Source of the DNA: DASZTU01 sp035493835
Lineage (GTDB): Bacteria; Pseudomonadota; Alphaproteobacteria; Rhizobiales; Devosiaceae
DNA: 38,422 nt
NCBI GenBank assembly: GCA_035493835.1
Contig: DATJHO010000139.1
Coordinates: 1-38,422, forward strand
Direction of reading: 5' to 3'
Positions within the stretch are counted from its first letter, which is position 1; each line of letters begins with the position of its first letter. This document shows, one piece after another, positions 34,097 to 38,422 of the stretch. The notes below the pieces were generated by a model that was not told the DNA's origin, did not search any database, and saw only the letters and a program-made list of their open reading frames with translations. A program made the position numbers and the translations under genes.

Positions 34097-36925
34097 ATGG
34101 ACGCTCAGTGGATCAAATCACCGACGGGGCGCCGGGTCCTCGAGTATTGGGCGGATCCGCGCCCGGCTTGGCTGTGGTCGGCCGATGGCGAAACGCTGCT
34201 CTGGCGCAACCTCGCCGCCCGGCTGTTCCAGAAGCGCGGCAAGAGCAAGAAGGGCCAGGGCGCACTCATCGCCACCCCCATTCGCGGCCAGGTTCCGCGC
34301 TTGATCCGGCTGGGTTCCCTGAATCGGTCGAGCCTCAGCCGCATGCAGTTCCTCATTGGCGCCAAGCCGGTATCGGCCACCTGCGCCTGCATGCCGCTGA
34401 CGCTTGCCGATGGCGAGACGGGGCTGCTCGTGGTCGGCGTTGACCCAATCGCGCCGGAGTTGCCGGAAGCGGCGGCGGAATCCGATCCCGGCGCAGAGAC
34501 ATTGCTGCCGGGGGGCGCCGACTACCTGCTGGTCGATGAGTCGGCCCAAATCATCGGCGGCTCTCCCGAAGCACTCCGGTGCTACGGCCCGGCTCTGGAA
34601 AAGCAGGGCCTGCCCGATCTCGACGGCGATGCCCAGCGAACAATCGAGGTGGATGGAACACGGACGATCGTCCTTCGCTTCAAGGCGAGCCCGAGGGACG
34701 CGAGCCTCCTCCTCTTCGAGACGCCTGTCGAAATGGCAGCGCCCGCTGAGGTGCCCCCCGCCATGACTGACGCTCCCCCGCCGGTGGAGCATGCGGTTGA
34801 ACCATTGCTGCCCATGGTCCCGCCGCCCGCAGCGGCGTCAATTGAGCCTCAAACCAGGCTGGTATCGGAAGCGCATTGGGTCGAACGCCTCCAGGAGCCC
34901 GTCGCCGTCGCAGGCGGGCTGAGTTCGCTGTTCGATCGGCTGGCGGATAACACCGCCCTCTTCGCGCCCCTTCCGGCGGACGAGGATTTTGCGCCGCCGC
35001 CGAGCGCTGAAGCACCGGCTCCCGAAGCAGCGCGGGGGCAGGAACAGCCGGCCGAAGAAGCTGCAACCCCGCAGCCCCCCATCGAGGGCGAAGCCGTGGC
35101 AAAAACCCCGGCCGATTCGGCCGCAGACATCGTCGAGCCCACCCCCGACACCACGCCGACGGTCCAGTATCGCGTCATCGGCCGAACCTTCGCGCCGATC
35201 TCGGCCACCGAACAGAAGGAGCCTGCGGAGGCGCCTGCCGAGCCGGTTCCGCCGACAAGTGCCGAAACGCCTGCCGAGCCACCGCCGGCGCCCCATGACG
35301 AGCCTGCCCTCGAGCCACGGGATGCCACCCGCTCGCCTGACGCGGAAAATGTCGAGCGGGTATCGCGCTACAATTTCGATGAGCTCAGCCGCATCCTCAA
35401 CGATCGAGTCGGCAATGGCGAATTGGGCAATCGCGGCGGGCTCGGCCCGTTCGCCCCGCCGCGGCCGCCGCCCGTCCCTTCTGCGACCCCCGAGGGCGCA
35501 TTGGTAACCCTGGGTGGGGAAACCCTGGTGCTGAACCGGCTGCCGCTCGGCATCATGGTTTTCCGCGACCAGCAGGTTTTGTTCGCCAACCGGGCCATCA
35601 CCGAGATGACCGGCTATCCCTCAGTCGAGAGCCTGCGGAGCGCAGGCCTCGGGGCCATATTCCCCGCCGGGGACGAGGGCCAGGAGGCGGGACCGGTGAA
35701 CCATCTGGTGCAGCGCGACGGCATGCTGGTGCCGGTCACCGCTCGCCTGCAGTCGGTCTCGTGGCAGGGCAAGCCCGCGCTCATGCTGTCGGCCAGTGCC
35801 ACCGAAGTCCGCACCGGCCACGAGGCTGCCGTGCGGGCGTTCGCCGAACTGGTGGCCGAAAACCGCGCCGACGGCTTTATCGAAACCTCGCGCTCGGGCG
35901 TGCTGACCTCCGTTTCCGCCGATGCACGACAGATCCTTGGCCGGCTGGAAAGCCAGTTGGTGGGCCGGCCGGTCTCCGCGCTTGCCGCGCCGGCCGATCT
36001 CAGTGCCCTGCGCGAATTCTTCGAGCGCCCGGCCCGCTTCGCCGAGACGGCCCGGCCGGTGCTGACCGTCAGGGGCCTTGAGCCCGGCTTCGAGATCACG
36101 CTCTTTGCGCAGGGACAGGCCGGGGTGGTTAGCGGCTATTTCGGCTTCGTCCGGCGGACCCCGGGCGCGATGGTGCCGGTGCTCGCCGCGCCCGATGCGG
36201 TTGCCGATCCGGCGCTGCTCGGTCGCCTCAGCCGCGGCGTCCGGCGGCCGCTCAATGCGGTGATCGGCTTTGCTGATCTCATCGGCACGGCGGCTTTCGG
36301 CAAGATCGAGAACGAGCGCTATCTCGAATATGCCCGCGACATCAAAACGGCGGGTCTCGAAATCGCGGCACTTGTCGATGAACTCGATGACTTCTCCCGG
36401 TTGCGCGACGGCCGCTACACGGCGCGACCGACCGATATAGACCTCGCCGGCCTGCTCGAATCCTCGGTGCTGCGGCTCCGCAGCCAGGCCAATTCCGCCC
36501 GCGTGCTGGTGCGGAGCGCCATTTCGGAGCGGCTGCCGCGCATCCGGGCCGATCGGGCCTCGCTGGCGCAGGCGATCCTCAACCTTTTGGCCAGCGCCAT
36601 CGACCAGACCCCGCAGGGCGGTTCGGTGGTGCTCTCGGCGCAAGTCGACGACGACGGCGGCATCGTCATCAACGTGCGCGATTCGGCGAACAATCTCGTT
36701 GACCTGGGCGAGCGCTTCGTGGTCTTCCGCGATGGTGTCGGGCGCGGCGGCGAACCGCTCGGGCCCGTGCGCTCGAGCGTCGGGCTGGCGCTGACGCGGG
36801 CGCTGCTCGCGGTCAACGCCATGACGCTTACCGTCGATCCGGCGGCGAGCGCGGGCATGCTGTTTTCCGTCATCGTTCCACCCGAGAGCGTGGTGCTGAT
36901 GGCCCTGCCCGCCAGCACGCCATGA
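34097..36925 (+). CDS. PdhS/PleC-like sensor kinase homologue lacking catalytic residues
   Basis: A 942-residue protein with no transmembrane helix. The N-terminal region (about 1-200) has a PAS-like start (RPAWLWSADGETLLWRNLAA). A Pro/Ala/Glu-rich linker (about 205-405) leads to a PAS domain (about 465-570, LPLGIMVFRDQQVLFANRA), a second PAS-like region and a HisKA/HATPase-like end. The HisKA part still reads RPLNAVIGFADLIG and FGKIENERYLEY, as in PleC/DivJ/PdhS, but the phospho-accepting His is Arg (residue 713, codon 36233-36235). The N-box Asn is Ser (residue 833, codon 36593-36595), and the G1 box is degenerate. It is probably a pseudokinase. ATG 34097 is preferred; a GTG at 34064 is possible. 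Confidence 0.8.
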   Translation: MDAQWIKSPTGRRVLEYWADPRPAWLWSADGETLLWRNLAARLFQKRGKSKKGQGALIATPIRGQVPRLIRLGSLNRSSLSRMQFLIGAKPVSATCACMPLTLADGETGLLVVGVDPIAPELPEAAAESDPGAETLLPGGADYLLVDESAQIIGGSPEALRCYGPALEKQGLPDLDGDAQRTIEVDGTRTIVLRFKASPRDASLLLFETPVEMAAPAEVPPAMTDAPPPVEHAVEPLLPMVPPPAAASIEPQTRLVSEAHWVERLQEPVAVAGGLSSLFDRLADNTALFAPLPADEDFAPPPSAEAPAPEAARGQEQPAEEAATPQPPIEGEAVAKTPADSAADIVEPTPDTTPTVQYRVIGRTFAPISATEQKEPAEAPAEPVPPTSAETPAEPPPAPHDEPALEPRDATRSPDAENVERVSRYNFDELSRILNDRVGNGELGNRGGLGPFAPPRPPPVPSATPEGALVTLGGETLVLNRLPLGIMVFRDQQVLFANRAITEMTGYPSVESLRSAGLGAIFPAGDEGQEAGPVNHLVQRDGMLVPVTARLQSVSWQGKPALMLSASATEVRTGHEAAVRAFAELVAENRADGFIETSRSGVLTSVSADARQILGRLESQLVGRPVSALAAPADLSALREFFERPARFAETARPVLTVRGLEPGFEITLFAQGQAGVVSGYFGFVRRTPGAMVPVLAAPDAVADPALLGRLSRGVRRPLNAVIGFADLIGTAAFGKIENERYLEYARDIKTAGLEIAALVDELDDFSRLRDGRYTARPTDIDLAGLLESSVLRLRSQANSARVLVRSAISERLPRIRADRASLAQAILNLLASAIDQTPQGGSVVLSAQVDDDGGIVINVRDSANNLVDLGERFVVFRDGVGRGGEPLGPVRSSVGLALTRALLAVNAMTLTVDPAASAGMLFSVIVPPESVVLMALPASTP

Positions 36926-36986
36926 CGCTGCTTCTTTTCGCCGGCGCGGACGCGTAAACTTCGGCCGGGAAGAGCGGAGACTGCCG

Positions 36987-37937
36987 ATGTGGACGAGACG
37001 AGCCCTGCTGGCGTCCGGCGCGGCACTGACGGCGGCGACATTGCTGCCACGGCGCAGTTTTGCGGCAACCGACCAGTTGCGCGTTGCCCTCGTCGCCGAA
37101 CCGCCCCACCTCGATCCCACGCTAGATCCGTCGCCCGCGACCATGCAGGTGAGCTACCAGAACATCTTTGAGGGGCTGACCCGGCTCGATGAGCACGGCA
37201 CGCCGCAGCCTGGCCTCGCGCGGAGCTGGACGGTGTCGCCGGATGGGCTGGCCTATGCCTTTGCCCTGCAGCCGATGGTGCGTTTCCACGACGGCACCGC
37301 CTTCGATGCCCAGCACGTCATCTTCAGCCTCAACCGGCTGCTGGATCCCAATGCCGGCAACCCGCAGCGCGGCCTGTTCCAGAACATCGCCAGCGTCACT
37401 GCACCCGACGAGGCGAGCGTCAACTTCGTACTGAAAACAAAAGACGACGCCTTCCTCTTCAATCTCGGCCGCGCCGAAGCGTCGATGGTTGCGCCCGAGA
37501 GCGCCGACAACAACCGCACCGTGCCGATCGGCACCGGCCCGTTTGCGCTGGTGCAGTGGGATGGCGGACAGCGCATCGCCCTTGAGCGCAACGAGGATTA
37601 TTGGGGCGTCCATCCGCGCATCAGCGAGGCGACCTTCGTTTTTCTGCCCGATCCGACGGCCGCCATCAGCGCCATGAGCGGAAAACAGATCGATGCCTAT
37701 CCGGCCTTCCCCGCCCCCGACGCACTCGGACCGCTAAGGTCCGATCCCGCGGTGAAGATTATCACCGGCATCGGCCCCGACAAAAAGCTCCGCATCGGAC
37801 TGTGGAACGCGGAATTGACCGGCATGTGGGTAAACGCGCCCGTCGAATCCTGCGCGCTGGCCGGACTCAGATGGGCCGGCGACACCGGCTCGTCCCAGGT
37901 GGGGCCGACGCCGCAGATTACCAGCGAGGACGATTAG
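36987..37937 (+). pseudogene. Family-5 peptide/solute-binding protein with internal deletion
   Basis: A 316-residue frame with a Tat-like signal (MWTRRALLASG) and a normal N-terminal lobe of the DppA/OppA family: LDPTLDPSPATMQVSYQNIFEGL, LARSWTVSPDG, VRFHDGTAFDA and GTGPFALVQW. Family members usually have about 500-540 residues. After GIGPDKKL (261-268), where the text normally continues to the VRxAxxYAID region, it jumps to IGLWNAELTGMWVNAP, which resembles the extreme C-terminus. About 200 residues are therefore missing without loss of frame, near 37785-37800. No permease or ATPase gene adjoins it. It is most likely a non-functional remnant; GGAG still precedes the ATG. Confidence 0.7.
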
Positions 37938-37993
37938 ACGCGATTTTTTCTTCCAGTCCGCGCGTGAGTTCCCCCACCGCGCCCATGCACAGC

Positions 37994-38086
37994 GTCACCC
38001 CGGCGAACGCCGGGGTCCATCTTGATGCCTCGCCCCCCGGCGGTTGCGGAAAGAGATGAATACCGGCGTCCGCCGGCATGACACCG
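37994..38086. repeat. Inverted pair of family C palindromes
   Basis: The first copy, GTCACCCCGGCGAACGCCGGGG (37994-38015), is nearly identical to the one at 16113-16134, including the following TCCATCTTG. The second (38055-38086) is a variant in opposite orientation: its reverse complement reads GTCATGCCGGCGGACGCCGG followed by TATTCATCT. About 40 bases separate them. The pair fills the gap between the deleted binding-protein gene and the convergent GH13 gene and could form a long stem. Confidence 0.8.
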
Positions 38087-38106
38087 TTGGTGGGAGCGGC
38101 CCCGCG

Positions 38107-38422
38107 TCAAATGCGCGGCAGAAAGTCCCCGTCGGCGCCGATTGCCGCGAGATAGGCGGAAAAGGGCGGCATTTCGAGCGTGCCGTTTTCCGGGTCTGGC
38201 AGCGTGCCCGGCGCGTCGATGCCACGAGGCACCATGCCCATCGGCACCGTGAAAACCGCCGGCGCCTCGCTCATGTTGAAGACGCAGAGCAGCGCCTCCT
38301 CGTCGTCCTGGCGCGTATAGGCGAGGATGCCGTCGGGTGCATCCAGCAGCGTGATCGAGCCCTTGCTCAGGGCCGGGTGCCGCTTGCGGAAGGCGAGCAT
38401 CGCCCGGTAGTGCTCGAGCACG
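38107..38422 (-). CDS. GH13 alpha-glucosidase/alpha-amylase-like enzyme, C-terminal part
   Basis: The last 104 complete codons of a gene entering from the right edge. The segment LEHYRAMLAFRKRHPALSKG is the helix that ends the GH13 catalytic barrel in alpha-glucosidases and trehalose synthases, and LLCVFNMSEAPAVFTVP belongs to the C-terminal beta domain. It resembles the AglA-type alpha-glucosidase of rhizobia, but the catalytic residues are outside the window, so the exact specificity is open. The stop codon is at 38107-38109. Confidence 0.85.
   Translation of the reverse strand, partial: VLEHYRAMLAFRKRHPALSKGSITLLDAPDGILAYTRQDDEEALLCVFNMSEAPAVFTVPMGMVPRGIDAPGTLPDPENGTLEMPPFSAYLAAIGADGDFLPRI

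Noticed and set aside
35621..37144. A 507-codon minus-strand frame opposite the pseudokinase and binding-protein genes
   Set aside because: It is an antisense shadow; the plus-strand frames have recognisable PAS, HisKA and SBP motifs.

Overview
The window is high-GC chromosomal DNA from an alphaproteobacterium of the Hyphomicrobiales (Rhizobiales), probably a Devosia-like genus. The evidence is the hisS-hisZ-hisG cluster, a tRNA-His with A73 and no encoded G-1, BA14K-family proteins, a CIRCE-controlled groESL operon, a PdhS/PleC-like kinase homologue and the hairpin repeats typical of this order. The genus is an inference. Both edges cut genes: ileS at the left, and an alpha-glucosidase/amylase-like gene at the right.

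Layout. 1-3901 (minus): an EAL-like membrane protein, a HAD hydrolase, ribF and ileS, all in one direction. 4045-4743: a receiver-Fis regulator with altered active-site residues. 4942-7930: two divergent envelope glycosyltransferases, a GT2-GtrA fusion and a GT39 enzyme. 8020-10110: groES-groEL with promoter, perfect CIRCE operator and terminator. 10464-13910: a secreted protein, an OmpR/EnvZ-type two-component pair and an EF-hand protein. 14005-15996 (minus): a membrane GT2 followed by a TauE/SafE-family permease. 16205-19508 (minus): hisS-hisZ-hisG joined by 4-base overlaps. 19607-20801: small ORFs and tag. 20948-24556: a vWA/TadG-like protein convergent with mgtE. 24888-26022: two tandem BA14K paralogues. 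26286-26888: a GNAT acetyltransferase. 27084-32918: a six-gene sugar, probably amino-sugar, operon: DeoR regulator, BadF-type kinase, binding protein, two permeases and a SIS isomerase/deaminase. 33190-38422: a hypothetical gene, tRNA-His, a large degenerate sensor kinase, an internally deleted family-5 binding protein, and the 3' end of a GH13 enzyme.

How parts work together. The sugar operon encodes regulation, uptake, phosphorylation and isomerisation/deamination, but no ABC ATPase, so that subunit must come from elsewhere. GT2-GtrA plus GT39 could make, flip and transfer a polyprenyl-phosphate-linked sugar. hisS, hisZ, hisG and tRNA-His cover histidine synthesis and charging.

I found no prophage, insertion sequence, CRISPR array or recognisable defence island, and no clear new multi-gene system. 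The least expected items are the sensor-kinase homologue that has lost its phospho-accepting histidine and N-box asparagine, the receiver-Fis protein with an altered acidic pocket, the tandem Gly/Tyr-repeat BA14K genes, the deleted binding protein, and the small-ORF/inverted-repeat locus at 19977-20106. Several intergenic regions carry three families of palindromic repeats.
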